From: Streptomyces sp. V3I8
Lineage (GTDB): Bacteria; Actinomycetota; Actinomycetes; Streptomycetales; Streptomycetaceae
DNA: 64,000 nucleotides
Assembly: GCF_030817535.1 (NCBI RefSeq)
Contig: NZ_JAUSZL010000002.1
Coordinates: 5,642,001-5,706,000, forward strand
Direction of reading: 5' to 3'
Positions 44,871 through 58,592 of this stretch are shown here, one piece after another. Each line of letters opens with the position of its first letter. Position 1 is the first letter of the stretch. The notes beneath the pieces are model-generated. The model saw only the letters and a program-made list of their open reading frames with translations. It made no database searches and had not been told where the DNA came from. A program made the position numbers and the translations under genes.

Positions 44871-47161
44871 TGCCGCTCTCCCGGCTCGCCGCGCTGCACG
44901 GCGTCGCCACGTCCTACAGTCCGTCCCCCGGCCGCACGGTCGCCGCCTCGGACGCGGCCGTCGTCGCCGCGCTCGCCGCGCTGGGCGTCCCCGCGGGCAC
45001 CCCGGACGCCGTCCGGGCCTCGCTCGCCGCGCGCGAGAGGGAACTCCGCGAGCGCCTGCTGCCACCGACGGTGGTGTGCTGGACCGACACCGACACCGAC
45101 ACCGACACCGGCCCCGATATCGACACCGGCCTCGACACCGGCCCCGACAGCGGTGCCGGTGGTGACCCGGTGGCCGGCTCCCGCGGCGGTGTCGCGGAGA
45201 CGGCGCGCGACGACCACGGGCCGGGGGCCGCGTCCGGCGGCGGTGGCGCGGCCGCCGGCGGCGGCCCTGCCGCCCCGGCGCCCGGCCCCGGCGGGTCCTC
45301 CCTCGGCGCCGCCCTCGCCGCGCTGCCCGCCGGCACGCGGCTGAGCGTGCGGACCGAGCAGGGGGAGACCCTTGCCTCCGTGGCGGGACTGCCGACCGGG
45401 GTGCACGAGCTGGAGGCCGTCGCCCCCGACGGACGTACCGCGCGGGCGCACCTCGTCGTCGCCCCGACCCGGCTGCCCGCGCCGTCCGGACGGTCGTACG
45501 GGCTGCTCGTGCAGGTCTACTCGCTGCTCTCCCGGCGCTCCTGGGGCATGGGCGACCTCGGGGACCTCGCCGAGCTCACCGCCTGGGCCGGACGGGCACT
45601 GGGAGCCGGGTTCGTCCAGGTCAACCCGATGCACGCGGCCGTGCCGGGCGCGCCCACCGACCCCTCCCCGTACCGGCCCTCCTCACGCCGCTACCCCGAC
45701 CCCGTGTACCTGCGGGTCGAGGACGTCCCCGAGTTCGCGTACGTCGACGAAGACGACCGCGAACGCCTCCTCGCGCTCCTGGAGCGGGCCCGCCGGCTGC
45801 GCGGGTCCGTGCTGGAGAAGGACGCCCTGATCGACCGCGACGCCGTGTGGGAGCTCAAGCGTGAGGCCCTGGAGCTCGTCCGGGACGTACCGCTGGGCCC
45901 CGGCCGGCGGGCCGCCTACTGCGACTTCCTCGCCGAGGAGGGCGAGGCGCTGGAGGACCACGCCACCTACTGCGCGCTCGCGGAGGTGCACGGCTCCGAC
46001 TGGACGCGGTGGCCGCAGGCCCTGCGCGACCCCCGCTCGGCCGAGACCGCCCGCGCCCGGTCCGAGCTGATGGACCGCGTCGACTTCCACAGCCGGCTCG
46101 CCTGGCTGACCGACGCCCAGCTCACCGCCGCCCAGCGCAGCGCCCGCGACGCCGGGATGCCCGTCGGGCTCGTGCACGACCTCGCCGTGGGGGTCCACCC
46201 GGGCGGCGCCGACGCCTGGGCGCAGCAGGAGTACTTCGCGGCCGGCATGTCGGTCGGCGCGCCCCCGGACGCGTTCAGCGTGCAGGGCCAGGGCTGGGGG
46301 CTGCCGCCCTGGCGCCCGGACCGCCTGGCCGAGTCCGGCTACGCCCCGTACCGCCGCCTCCTGCGCGCCCTCTTCCGGTACGCGGGCGCCCTGCGCATCG
46401 ACCACGTCATGGGCCTGTTCCGCCTCTGGTGGATCCCGCAGGACCGCCCCGCCACCGAGGGCACCTACGTCCGTTACGACGCCGAGGCCATGCTCGCCGT
46501 CCTCGCCCTGGAGGCCTCCCGCGCCGGGGCCCTGGTGATCGGCGAGGACCTCGGCACCGTCGAACCGGGCGTGCGGGAGACCCTCCAGGAGCACGGAGTG
46601 CTGGGCACCTCCGTCCTGTGGTTCGAGCGCGACTGGGACGGTACGGGGCTGCCGCTGCCGCCCGGGAGCTGGCGCGCCGACTGCCTCGCCACCGCCACCA
46701 CCCACGACCTGCCGCCCACCGCGTCCCGGCTCACCGGCGACCACGTCGAACTGCGCGACCGGCTGGGCCTGCTGACCCGCCCGGTGGGGGAGGAGCGGGC
46801 CGAGGCGGCGGCGGACGTGGGGGAGTGGCTGGCGCTGCTCTCCCGGCTCGGGCTGCTCCAGGGGGCGGCCGGCGGGGTCTGCGAGCAGTCGGAGGAGGCG
46901 GAGATCCAGGCCGTGCACCGCTTCCTGCTGCGCACCCCGGCCCGCCTCGTCGGCGTCTGGCTCCCGGACGCGGTCGGCGACCGCCGCCCGCAGAACCTCC
47001 CCGGCACCTGGGACCAGTACCCGAACTGGCGGCTGCCCGTCGCCGACGCCGAGGGACGTCCCGTCACCCTGGAGGACCTCGCCGCCTCGCCGCGGCTGCA
47101 CGCCCTCATGGAGGTGGTCCGCGAGGGCGCCGCGGCGGGTGGCCGGGAGCCGGCCGGATGA
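44870..47161 (+). CDS. malQ: 4-alpha-glucanotransferase (amylomaltase) MalQ
   Basis: 763 aa, GH77. It transfers maltosyl chains in maltodextrin and glycogen metabolism. The catalytic block is clear: LRIDHVMGLFRLWWIP holds the nucleophile Asp (about residue 511), VIGEDLGTV the acid/base Glu (about 558), and ATTHDLPPTASR the third Asp (about 613). The N-terminal ~160 residues form the actinobacterial extension, interrupted at about residues 70-130 by an Asp/Thr/Gly/Ala low-complexity insert. Start ATG overlaps the upstream small ORF. Confidence 0.93.
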   Translation: MPLSRLAALHGVATSYSPSPGRTVAASDAAVVAALAALGVPAGTPDAVRASLAARERELRERLLPPTVVCWTDTDTDTDTGPDIDTGLDTGPDSGAGGDPVAGSRGGVAETARDDHGPGAASGGGGAAAGGGPAAPAPGPGGSSLGAALAALPAGTRLSVRTEQGETLASVAGLPTGVHELEAVAPDGRTARAHLVVAPTRLPAPSGRSYGLLVQVYSLLSRRSWGMGDLGDLAELTAWAGRALGAGFVQVNPMHAAVPGAPTDPSPYRPSSRRYPDPVYLRVEDVPEFAYVDEDDRERLLALLERARRLRGSVLEKDALIDRDAVWELKREALELVRDVPLGPGRRAAYCDFLAEEGEALEDHATYCALAEVHGSDWTRWPQALRDPRSAETARARSELMDRVDFHSRLAWLTDAQLTAAQRSARDAGMPVGLVHDLAVGVHPGGADAWAQQEYFAAGMSVGAPPDAFSVQGQGWGLPPWRPDRLAESGYAPYRRLLRALFRYAGALRIDHVMGLFRLWWIPQDRPATEGTYVRYDAEAMLAVLALEASRAGALVIGEDLGTVEPGVRETLQEHGVLGTSVLWFERDWDGTGLPLPPGSWRADCLATATTHDLPPTASRLTGDHVELRDRLGLLTRPVGEERAEAAADVGEWLALLSRLGLLQGAAGGVCEQSEEAEIQAVHRFLLRTPARLVGVWLPDAVGDRRPQNLPGTWDQYPNWRLPVADAEGRPVTLEDLAASPRLHALMEVVREGAAAGGREPAG
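45082..45150 (+). repeat. GACACC hexamer repeat inside malQ
   Basis: Consecutive and interrupted gacacc units encode Asp-Thr pairs within the linker of MalQ. The repeat is in frame (6 nt), so copy-number change would not break the gene. Confidence 0.75.
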
Positions 47162-47256
47162 GGCCCGGAGCCCGGGGCGCCGGACGCGAGCCCGTGCGGC
47201 GCCCCGTACGGCACCCCGGGCGCGCGGCCGTGACGGGAGTTCGCTACGTTTGCACC

Positions 47257-47556
47257 GTGGACAAGAAGAACGCCCTGCGCGCCGGCGCCCTGGCTGCCGG
47301 TACGACGCTGATGATGCTGATGATGTCGTCCCCCGCGCTCGCGCTGACGCGCGACGACGGCGACGACCCCGCGCAGAAGCTGAGCGTCATCGAGACGCTG
47401 GGCCTCTACGTCGCGGCGCCGATCGGGCTGTTCCTGCTGATCGCAGGCCTGGTCTGGGTGCTCGACGGTTCGAGCGACCGGCAGCCGAGGCTCAAGCCGG
47501 GAGGCAGGGGCCAGGGCAAGATGGAGGGCAAGGACCAGGTGCACGCCGGGGCCTGA
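47257..47556 (+). CDS. Small membrane/secreted protein, 99 aa
   Basis: 99 aa. A basic start (DKKNALR) and hydrophobic segment ending SSPALA form a Sec signal peptide. A second hydrophobic helix (about residues 45-65, LYVAAPIGLFLLIAGLVWVL) and a Gly/Lys/Gln-rich tail follow, so the protein is a single-pass membrane protein with a cytoplasmic or wall-facing tail. The GTG at 47257 lacks a strong RBS. I do not recognise a function. A strong hairpin follows. Confidence 0.7.
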   Translation: MDKKNALRAGALAAGTTLMMLMMSSPALALTRDDGDDPAQKLSVIETLGLYVAAPIGLFLLIAGLVWVLDGSSDRQPRLKPGGRGQGKMEGKDQVHAGA

Positions 47557-47587
47557 CCCCGCTTCTCCGCGGGTCGACGGGTTTCCG

Positions 47588-47656
47588 CCGAGGGCACCGT
47601 CCCGCGTACGTACACGAGCCGCCGGGCCGTACGTGCGTGCGGGATGGTGCCCTCGG
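47588..47656. terminator. Long hairpin after small membrane-protein gene
   Basis: Two 18-nt arms (47588-47605 and 47639-47656) are complementary with one mismatch and enclose a further partly pairing tacgtac/gtacgt loop. It ends the malQ-side transcription unit. Confidence 0.75.
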
Positions 47657-47659
47657 TGT

Positions 47660-47818
47660 GTCCGGCGGCGTGTCCGGGACGTGGCCCTGCGGGACGGCCG
47701 CCTGTACGAGACCCTGCGGGACGGCCGGTTCGTCCCCGTGGCCCCGGCCGGCACGGTCGCCGGAACCGATGCCTCCAAGGGCCGGGCGAGCCTGCTGGTC
47801 CGGCCGGACGGGTACGCG
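47660..47818 (+). pseudogene. FAD-dependent monooxygenase C-terminal remnant
   Basis: One frame reads ALRDGRLYETLRDGRFVPVAP and then RASLLVRPDGYAG, the typical C-terminus of UbiH/PheA-type FAD monooxygenases (LLVRPDGYVAW). There is no start, and homology stops exactly where an intergenic repeat (ggggaactgcgcgacaagc) begins. A deletion associated with the repeat probably removed both ends. From 47819 to the pepN stop at 47959 I see only this repeat and spacer. Confidence 0.6.
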
Positions 47819-47958
47819 GGGAACTGCGCGACAAGCCCCCACCGGACCCGCACGACTCCACGCACACCACGTGCCCGCCCGCGCGGCGCGCGTGGAGCGT
47901 GGAGGGGGCGCCCGGCAAACGCCGGACGCCCCCCACGTAAGACCCGCGACCGGTACGG

Positions 47959-50550
<2,592 letters not shown>

Positions 50551-50661
50551 GCGGTCATCTCCTCGTTATGTGTGGGTTGCGTCATCCTTCCACGGCGGCT
50601 GCCGCAGTGCGATGTCCGTTTCCCGCCGGTCTCCCGGGCGGGCGCGGGCCACGCTGGAGTC

Positions 50662-51162
50662 ATGACCAGCCACCACGCACGACCCATCGGGCCCCAGGCG
50701 CTGAAGGAACTCCGGGAGAGCGACGACGCCGGGCAGCCGTGCGTCCCCGTGCAGGACACGGAGGGCGGGGCCCCGCTCCGCTGCTGCCTGCGGCGCAGCG
50801 AACCGGGGGAGTGGATCGCCCTCGTCTCCTACGCGCCCCTTCGCCGCCGGGCCGCGGAGACGGGGGCGCGGCCCGGCGCGTACGACGAACAGGGACCGGT
50901 GTTCGTGCACGCCGAGGAGTGCCGGGGTCCCGGCCCGGCCTCCGCCGGGTATCCCTTCGCCCGGCCCGGCGTCCTGCGCACGCTGCGCCGCTACTCGGCC
51001 GACGGCCACATCCTCGGTGGCCACTTCCTGGAGGTTCCGCAGGCGGCCGACGAGGCACTGGACGCGGCTCTCACGGAGGCCTTCGTCGCCGCCGAGGTGG
51101 CGTCGGTGCACGTGAGGGCCGTCGAGTACGGCTGCTTCCTCTACGAGGTGCGCCGTCCCTGA
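50662..51162 (+). CDS. DUF1203 family protein
   Basis: 166 aa. It matches the DUF1203 family: an N-terminal PIGPQALKELRESDDAG, a CCLRRSEPGEWIALVSYAPL core, then GPVFVHAEEC and ILGGHFLEVP. No catalytic role is established for the family; the conserved Cys/His positions hint at metal binding. It is divergent from pepN, with ATG 50662 preceded by GGAG 3 nt away. Confidence 0.85.
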   Translation: MTSHHARPIGPQALKELRESDDAGQPCVPVQDTEGGAPLRCCLRRSEPGEWIALVSYAPLRRRAAETGARPGAYDEQGPVFVHAEECRGPGPASAGYPFARPGVLRTLRRYSADGHILGGHFLEVPQAADEALDAALTEAFVAAEVASVHVRAVEYGCFLYEVRRP

Positions 51163-51286
51163 CGGCGACGGGTACCGGCCGGAACCGGCCCGGACGTGGG
51201 CAGGGGGGAGTGATCCGTAAAGGACGGGGCACTCGGATTCGAGTCAAGTAGCCCGACTATGAACCTAGTTGTGGGGGAACGTCCTG

Positions 51287-52156
51287 ATGGCAGCGAAGCG
51301 TGTCCTGGGAGTCGCGACCGTCCTGGTGCTCACCGCGGGAGTGGCCGGCTGTTCCGACGGCGGCGACAGCGGCGACGGCAAGTCGAAGGACGGGGCGAAG
51401 GGGGCGTCCTCGACCAAGGGCGCGTCCGAGTCCCAGGTGGTACGGGCCGCCTACCGGAAGACGACCGCGGCGGACACGGCGAGGATGACCCTCGCCACGA
51501 AGGCGGCCGCCGCCGGCAAGACCGTGACGGTGCGCGGCACGGGGGTGATGGACCTGGAGGACGGCGACAGCACCATGACGATGACGTCCCAGGGCCAGAA
51601 GATCGAGCAGCGGGTCCTCGACGGGGTCGTCTACCAGAAGGTGCCCGCCGGGCAGCGCGCCCAGCTCGACCTGCCCGCGGGCAAGACCTGGATGAAGATC
51701 GACCCAGCCAGGCTGAACGGCTCGAACGGGCAGGTCAACGACCCGGCCGAGTCCTTCGCGTTCACCAAGGGGGTGACCGACCGCGACGTCACGAAGGTCG
51801 GCACGGAGACGATCGACGGGACCCGCACCACGCACTACCGCGTCAAGGTCACCGTGAAGGACCTGGCCAAGGGCGATCAGGCCAAGGCCGACCAGCTGGA
51901 GAAGCAGCTGGGCACCTCGGCGCTGCCGCTGGAGATGTGGCTCGACGACGAGGGCCGGCTGCGCCAGGAGACGATCAAGCTCACGCTGAGCCCTCGGACG
52001 GGCGAGGGACAGAAGGAGCAGACGGTCACCAGCACCACGACGCTCAAGTTCACCGACTTCGGCACCGAGGCCGACGTGGAGGCCCCGCCTGCCGCCGACA
52101 CGGTGGACGTGACGAAGAAGCTCGCGGACGCCTCGAAGGCCCAGAGCACGACCTGA
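51287..52156 (+). CDS. LppX/LprAFG-like lipoprotein
   Basis: 289 aa. The lipobox LTAGVAGC puts the lipidated Cys near residue 22, followed by a Ser/Gly/Lys/Asp linker. The mature domain is beta-rich with alternating strands (VTVRGTGVMDLEDGDSTMTM; HYRVKVTVKDLAKGD), like the LolA/LppX half-barrel that binds lipids. It probably sits on the outer face of the membrane. ATG 51287 has GGGGGAA 7 nt upstream; an in-frame start at 51269 would spoil the signal peptide. Confidence 0.82.
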   Translation: MAAKRVLGVATVLVLTAGVAGCSDGGDSGDGKSKDGAKGASSTKGASESQVVRAAYRKTTAADTARMTLATKAAAAGKTVTVRGTGVMDLEDGDSTMTMTSQGQKIEQRVLDGVVYQKVPAGQRAQLDLPAGKTWMKIDPARLNGSNGQVNDPAESFAFTKGVTDRDVTKVGTETIDGTRTTHYRVKVTVKDLAKGDQAKADQLEKQLGTSALPLEMWLDDEGRLRQETIKLTLSPRTGEGQKEQTVTSTTTLKFTDFGTEADVEAPPAADTVDVTKKLADASKAQSTT

Positions 52157-52162
52157 CGGAAC

Positions 52163-52260
52163 CCCCGCAAGGGCGCGGGGAACGGCGCGCCCGGCGGCCT
52201 CACGACGACCGGCACCCGGCCAGGCCCCGCAAGGGGCGCGGGGAACGGCGCGAGCAACCC
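52163..52260. repeat. Two copies of the ggcgcggggaac intergenic element
   Basis: ccccgcaagggcgcggggaacggcgcg (from 52163) and ccccgcaaggggcgcggggaacggcgcg (from 52224) each contain ccccgc...gcgggg inverted arms. The same core occurs near 47815, 61081 and twice at 62405-62460. Confidence 0.8.
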
Positions 52261-52287
52261 CCGTGGAGCCGCACTCCGCACACCACA

Positions 52288-52334
52288 CGACCCGCGTCCG
52301 CAGGACCGCCCGGCGGTCCTGCGGACGCGGGTCG
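52288..52334. terminator. Perfect 22-bp hairpin between lipoprotein gene and asd
   Basis: The arms 52288-52309 and 52313-52334 are fully complementary around a 3-nt loop. It separates two convergent genes and should stop transcription in both directions. Confidence 0.9.
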
Positions 52335-52339
52335 TTGCG

Positions 52340-54114
<1,775 letters not shown>

Positions 54115-54115
54115 C

Positions 54116-54946
54116 GTGTCCGCGTACGAAGGAGCCGAGGACGAAACCGGGTACGAGGGTGTCGACGCGCTGCTGGCCGCGCTCACGGACGAGCCCCTGC
54201 CCGCGGGAGCCGGGGACGACGCGCTGTTCATGGCGGAGCACCGGTCGGCGGTCGCGGACGTGGCCCTGCTCAGGGACCAGCTGCGGCTCATGGGGGACGC
54301 CCTGGCCGGGGAAAGACCGCCCCCCGGCCGGGACGTCCGCGGCCCGCGGGCACCCGCAGCGGCGCACCGGCCGGTGCGCGCGTCCGCGCCGCTGCGACCG
54401 CCGGAACCCGCCGGCCCCCGCCGCCCGGGCCGGTACCGCCGTCACACGGGAGCGGCCGTCGGCGCGCTGGTCGTCACGGCGGGCACGGCGCTGCTCGGCG
54501 GACTGGTGTGGCTCGGGGTGCAGGGAGGGGCCGGCGGTGACGGGAGCGGCGACTCGGCGGCCTCGAAGCAGGAGGACAGCGCAGGCGACCTCGGCCCCTC
54601 ACCGCAGACGCACCTCGCGTGCGCGAAGGTCCTCGTCGAGGGGACCGTGCGCGGCGTCACGGCCGCGGGCGCCGGGAACGTGCACGTCGTCCTGGAGGTG
54701 AAGCGCTACTACCGCCCCGAGCGGTCCGTGGCGGAGCACCCGACGATCACCGTCACCCTGCCGGAGGAGGCGCGCGAGGACCTGAAGGCCGGCACGTACG
54801 CCCTGGTGCGGGTGCCGGTGTTCGCGCGGGACCGGCTCGACTGGGAGACCGGTCCGGGGGTCGCGGACGCCCGCGGGGACATCCTGGAGGCCCTGCCGGG
54901 GGCCCGCGGTATGAAGTGCCCGGGTCCGGACGAGGGCCGCGGCTGA
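54116..54946 (+). CDS. Membrane protein, putative anti-sigma or ECF-linked partner
   Basis: 276 aa. The N-terminal ~100 residues are cytoplasmic, one membrane helix follows (about 115-140, AAVGALVVTAGTALLGGLVW), then an extracytoplasmic domain of about 130 residues with beta-rich sequence and two Cys (LACAKVL and GMKCPG). The layout fits an anti-sigma factor, but the zinc HxxxCxxC motif is absent. GTG 54116 begins 1 nt after the sigma-factor stop. Confidence 0.75.
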   Translation: MSAYEGAEDETGYEGVDALLAALTDEPLPAGAGDDALFMAEHRSAVADVALLRDQLRLMGDALAGERPPPGRDVRGPRAPAAAHRPVRASAPLRPPEPAGPRRPGRYRRHTGAAVGALVVTAGTALLGGLVWLGVQGGAGGDGSGDSAASKQEDSAGDLGPSPQTHLACAKVLVEGTVRGVTAAGAGNVHVVLEVKRYYRPERSVAEHPTITVTLPEEAREDLKAGTYALVRVPVFARDRLDWETGPGVADARGDILEALPGARGMKCPGPDEGRG

Positions 54947-54973
54947 GCGGGACACCGCACAGCGGAACGGAGA

Positions 54974-55005
54974 GGGCGGGCGCCCGGTCACCCGGACGCC
55001 CGCCC
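54974..55005. terminator. Hairpin between convergent ECF partner and S8 protease genes
   Basis: The arms gggcgggcgcccgg and ccggacgcccgccc pair over 14 bp with one mismatch and a 4-nt loop, 27 nt after the upstream stop and 35 nt before the protease stop. Confidence 0.7.
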
Positions 55006-55040
55006 CGCTGTTCCTGCTGCTGTTCGTGTCGCTGCCCCGG

Positions 55041-58000
55041 TTACGGCACGACCTTCTCGATCAGGACGTTGCCGGTGCCGGCCGCGGTGCCGCGGGCGTT
55101 CACGAGCTGTACGCGCCCGAAGAACGTGCGTCCCTCCGGCGCCGCCGCGTTCGCGACGACCTTCGCGGTGACCGACGTGGACGCCCCGGTGGCGAGCTTC
55201 ACGGGCGTCGGGTCGACCTCGATCTGTCCGAGCGAGGGCGCGAAGTACACGTCCAGGTAGTCGTACGCGGTGGTGCCGGCCGGGATCGAGTAGCCGGCGA
55301 CGAGCACGCGGTACTGACCGGCCGCGGGCGACGGGACGGAGACGGCCTCCTCGGAGTCGCCGTCCGCGGACGAACCGACCTCGTTGCCCTGCGCGTCGTA
55401 GACCGACAGGTCCAGGTCGGCGGCGGCGTCCGAGACGTTGCCGATGCTCACGTCGAGCGATTCGGCGCCCGCGGGCACGTCCACCGTGACGATGTCCGTG
55501 GCGCCCTCGGCGATGGTCGGCCGCGTGCTCTTGGAGGAGCCGAGCGGACCGCCCTGCAGGGAGCCGTCGACCGCGGCGAGCTTGTTCGTCACCTTCCACG
55601 AAGCCGGCGTCGGCGTGCCGACCTTGGCCTCGGGGACGGTCACGACCGCCGGGTCGAACTCGGCGCCCAGCACCTCGACGCCCAGCTTGTACGGGTTGTC
55701 CAGCAGCGGCGACGTACGCCGGGACTCGACCTCGATCTCCCAGACGCCCGGCTGCGGGTCGCTGTAGGAGCGCAGGTCGGGGCGGCAGCCGTTGCCGTCG
55801 AGGTAGTTGTTGTAGCAGAACGGCGTGGACGTGTTGTCGATCGGGACGCCGTACGGGTGGATGGCGATGAACCGGGTCTGGCTCCCCGTCTTCAGTCCGC
55901 CGATCGCGACCTCGAGGTTCTTGGCGCCTTCGGGGACGGTCACGTAGTACGAGGTGCTGGAGTTGCGCTGCACCGTGCCGGACGCCGCGTAGGTGTACTT
56001 CTGCGGGGCGGACAGCGGGGCGGAGACGACCACCGTGGTGAGCACCTGCTTGTCGACGCCCTCGGTGCGCGGGTCGTCGACCTCCAGGATGGCGCTGCTC
56101 AGCCCGGCGTTCTCAGGCCTGGCCTCGACCTTGACCGTCACCGGCTCGTTCAGCGGCAGCGAGACCTCGTCCTTGCCGACGATCCGGAACGTCTTGTCCC
56201 GGTTGTTCGCCAGGTGCAGCTCGTGCCGGATCGCACGGTCCGCGCCGGTGGTACGGGTCACGGTGACGTCGTACGTCTTCTTCTGACCGGCCTTGAGGCC
56301 GCCCTCGCGGTCGTAGAGACCGGTGCCGAAGCCCGGGGTCTTCAGTGCGAAGTCGATCGCGGTGTCGACCGGGGCCTTGACGCCGTACTCGTGGGCGGTG
56401 GCGCCGCGGCGGATCGACTTCCAGGCGTCCTCGATGTCGATGAGGCCCGCACCCTCGGCGTACGCCTGCGTGCCGCTGATGTGGTCGGCGGTCGAGGTGA
56501 GCGCGGTGCGCAGCTTCGCCGGCGTCAGGTCGATGTGCTTCTGCTTCGCGGCGCTCAGCAGCAGCGCGGAGGCGCCCGCGGCCTGCGGGGACGCCATCGA
56601 GGTGCCCTGCAGCATCGAGTAGCCGGGCGGCAGGGAGTAGCCCGCCTCGGCGACCGGGCCGCCGGGGAACCAGGTCTGCGTGGTGTTGATGGCCGCGCCG
56701 GGCGCGGTCAGCGTCGGCGTGAAGCCGCCGTCCTCACGCGGGCCGCGCGAGGAGAAGGGCAGCATCGCGTACTTCTTCTCGACGGCCGAGCCGTAGTTGG
56801 CGGCCCAGGTCTGCTTCGAGATGGACGCGCCGACCGAGATGACCTTGTCGGCCAGGCCGGGGTCGCCGATCGTGTTGGCACCGGGGCCGGAGTTGCCGGC
56901 CGAGATGACCAGCTGCACGCCGTAGGTGTCGATGAGGCGCGTGTAGAGCTCGGCGCGCGCGTTGTTGCCGTCGTTGAGCGCCGGCAGGCCGCCGATCGAC
57001 ATGTTCACGATGTCGACGCCGCGGTTGGCGACGAGGTCGATCATGCCCTCGGTGAGCGCGACGTTCGTGCAGCCGCCGGTCCAGGTGCAGGCACGGGAGG
57101 AGACGAGCTTGGCGCCGGGCGCCGCGCCGTTCATCTTCCCGCCGAACAGCTTGTTGGCGGCGGTGATGCCGGCGACGTGCGTGCCGTGCTCGGACTCGAT
57201 GATGCCGATGTTGACGAAGTCGGACTTCTTGCCGACCCAGGTGCCGCCCAGCGGGTCCATCGGGACGTCCTTGCGGATCTCCACGACGAACGGCACGCGC
57301 TCGGCGATGGCCGTCGCCGGGTCGTCGGTACCGAAGTAGCCGACCTGGTAGCCGTCCTTGTACGGCTTCATCGGCGCGTCGTCGGTGAAGTCGTTGTTGT
57401 CGTTCAGGTCGACGCGGACCGTCCCGGCCGCGGCGTCGTAGAGGACGCCCCAGCTGTCGGTGGTGTCGCCGTCGCGGTTCAGGTCGCCGTTCGCGTCGCC
57501 GCCGGTGGACGCGGACTCGCGGAAGCGGCTGACCGCGTAGTCGCCGGCCGGGGCCTTCCAGCTCTCACCGTCGAAGGTGAAGGCCGGGCCCGAGCGGGCG
57601 TTGGTCATGGCACGCCAGGTCGCGTCGCCGTCGACCAGCGGGTCGGTCGCCGTCACCCAGTCGACGATCTTGCGCTCGCCGGTGGTCGTCCTCTGCAGCG
57701 CGGGGTGCGCCACGTCGACACCGGAGTCGAGGATGCCGATGGTGACGCCGCGGCCGTCCGCCTTCGGGTTGTCCTCCACGAAGTCGACGGCACCCGTCTC
57801 GAAGGACGGGTTGTACGGGTTCTCGGCGGGGGTGTTCTTCCCGGGGGCCGGGTAGGTGCCGGCGGTCGGGGTCTTCTTCGCGCCCCTGGCCGTGTCGGCG
57901 GACGGCGTCGGGTCGTCCAGCGCGATCTCCTGGCGCAGGTCGATGCCGTGCACGGAGGAGAGCTTGGAGGCCGCCGCGATGGCCGCCTCGGCCCGGGCGG

Positions 58001-58361
58001 TCGGGACGGTGGCGCGGACGTAGCCGAGCTTGTCGTAGGTGCGGCCCACGGAGCCGCCCTTGACCGCGTCCAACTGCCCCGCGACCTGCTCGGTCTGCCC
58101 GGGAGCGGTGGCGACCATCATCGTGACGTTCTTGTCGCCGGCCGCCCGCGCCTCGGCGAGGAGGTCCGCGTCGGCCGAACCGAGCTTGCCGCTCGCGGAC
58201 TTGACCGGCGTGTCGGCGGCGGGGGTGCCCGGGTCGTCCGCGGAGAAGGCCATGGGTATCGGCCCGACCGCGGAGAGAGCGGCCACGAGACCGGCGGCAA
58301 CGGCTATGCGTGCCGCACGTCTCGCTCCGCTGATCGGAGCGCGCTGAGAGTTGAGGGTCAT
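55041..58361 (-). CDS. Secreted subtilisin-like serine protease (S8)
   Basis: 1106 aa. A Sec signal peptide (residues about 1-42) is followed by an inhibitor-I9-like propeptide (VTMMVATAPGQTEQVAGQLD). The S8 domain has catalytic Asp212 (ILDSGVDVAHP), His395 (EHGTHVAG) and Ser588 (GTSMASPQ), with a long insert between Asp and His. The C-terminal ~450 residues are beta-sandwich domains, the last two resembling PPC-like or Fn3 modules. It should be an exported protease for protein degradation or wall and sporulation processing. ATG 58361 has AAGGA 5 nt upstream; an ATG at 58367 would overlap the RBS. Confidence 0.92.
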   Translation of the reverse strand: MTLNSQRAPISGARRAARIAVAAGLVAALSAVGPIPMAFSADDPGTPAADTPVKSASGKLGSADADLLAEARAAGDKNVTMMVATAPGQTEQVAGQLDAVKGGSVGRTYDKLGYVRATVPTARAEAAIAAASKLSSVHGIDLRQEIALDDPTPSADTARGAKKTPTAGTYPAPGKNTPAENPYNPSFETGAVDFVEDNPKADGRGVTIGILDSGVDVAHPALQRTTTGERKIVDWVTATDPLVDGDATWRAMTNARSGPAFTFDGESWKAPAGDYAVSRFRESASTGGDANGDLNRDGDTTDSWGVLYDAAAGTVRVDLNDNNDFTDDAPMKPYKDGYQVGYFGTDDPATAIAERVPFVVEIRKDVPMDPLGGTWVGKKSDFVNIGIIESEHGTHVAGITAANKLFGGKMNGAAPGAKLVSSRACTWTGGCTNVALTEGMIDLVANRGVDIVNMSIGGLPALNDGNNARAELYTRLIDTYGVQLVISAGNSGPGANTIGDPGLADKVISVGASISKQTWAANYGSAVEKKYAMLPFSSRGPREDGGFTPTLTAPGAAINTTQTWFPGGPVAEAGYSLPPGYSMLQGTSMASPQAAGASALLLSAAKQKHIDLTPAKLRTALTSTADHISGTQAYAEGAGLIDIEDAWKSIRRGATAHEYGVKAPVDTAIDFALKTPGFGTGLYDREGGLKAGQKKTYDVTVTRTTGADRAIRHELHLANNRDKTFRIVGKDEVSLPLNEPVTVKVEARPENAGLSSAILEVDDPRTEGVDKQVLTTVVVSAPLSAPQKYTYAASGTVQRNSSTSYYVTVPEGAKNLEVAIGGLKTGSQTRFIAIHPYGVPIDNTSTPFCYNNYLDGNGCRPDLRSYSDPQPGVWEIEVESRRTSPLLDNPYKLGVEVLGAEFDPAVVTVPEAKVGTPTPASWKVTNKLAAVDGSLQGGPLGSSKSTRPTIAEGATDIVTVDVPAGAESLDVSIGNVSDAAADLDLSVYDAQGNEVGSSADGDSEEAVSVPSPAAGQYRVLVAGYSIPAGTTAYDYLDVYFAPSLGQIEVDPTPVKLATGASTSVTAKVVANAAAPEGRTFFGRVQLVNARGTAAGTGNVLIEKVVP

Positions 58362-58592
58362 CAGCATCCTTGTGAGTAAAGGAAAAGTCCGTTCACGATC
58401 GGATCTACATCGAATCGATCGCGTCAGTCCGGAATGTGAACCCGGATGACCGCTCAGCTTTACCCACGAGACGGACGTTTGGGGAGAGCTGACTGAGGCG
58501 TGAAGTGTTCATGGCGTAATTCCGCCATACGCCATGCGGTCGATCTCCGGCCAAACCGGTACGGTCGGATGCCTCTGGCGTAACGTGCGGCC

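Noticed and set aside
51210..51286. Possible sigma-WhiG promoter (TAAA...CGGATT) before the lipoprotein gene
   Set aside because: The -10 part departs from GCCGATAA and the spacing is uncertain.
55026..58379. 1117-codon plus-strand frame opposite the S8 protease
   Set aside because: Mirror of the protease gene; Arg/Val/Gly-rich composition with no recognisable domains.
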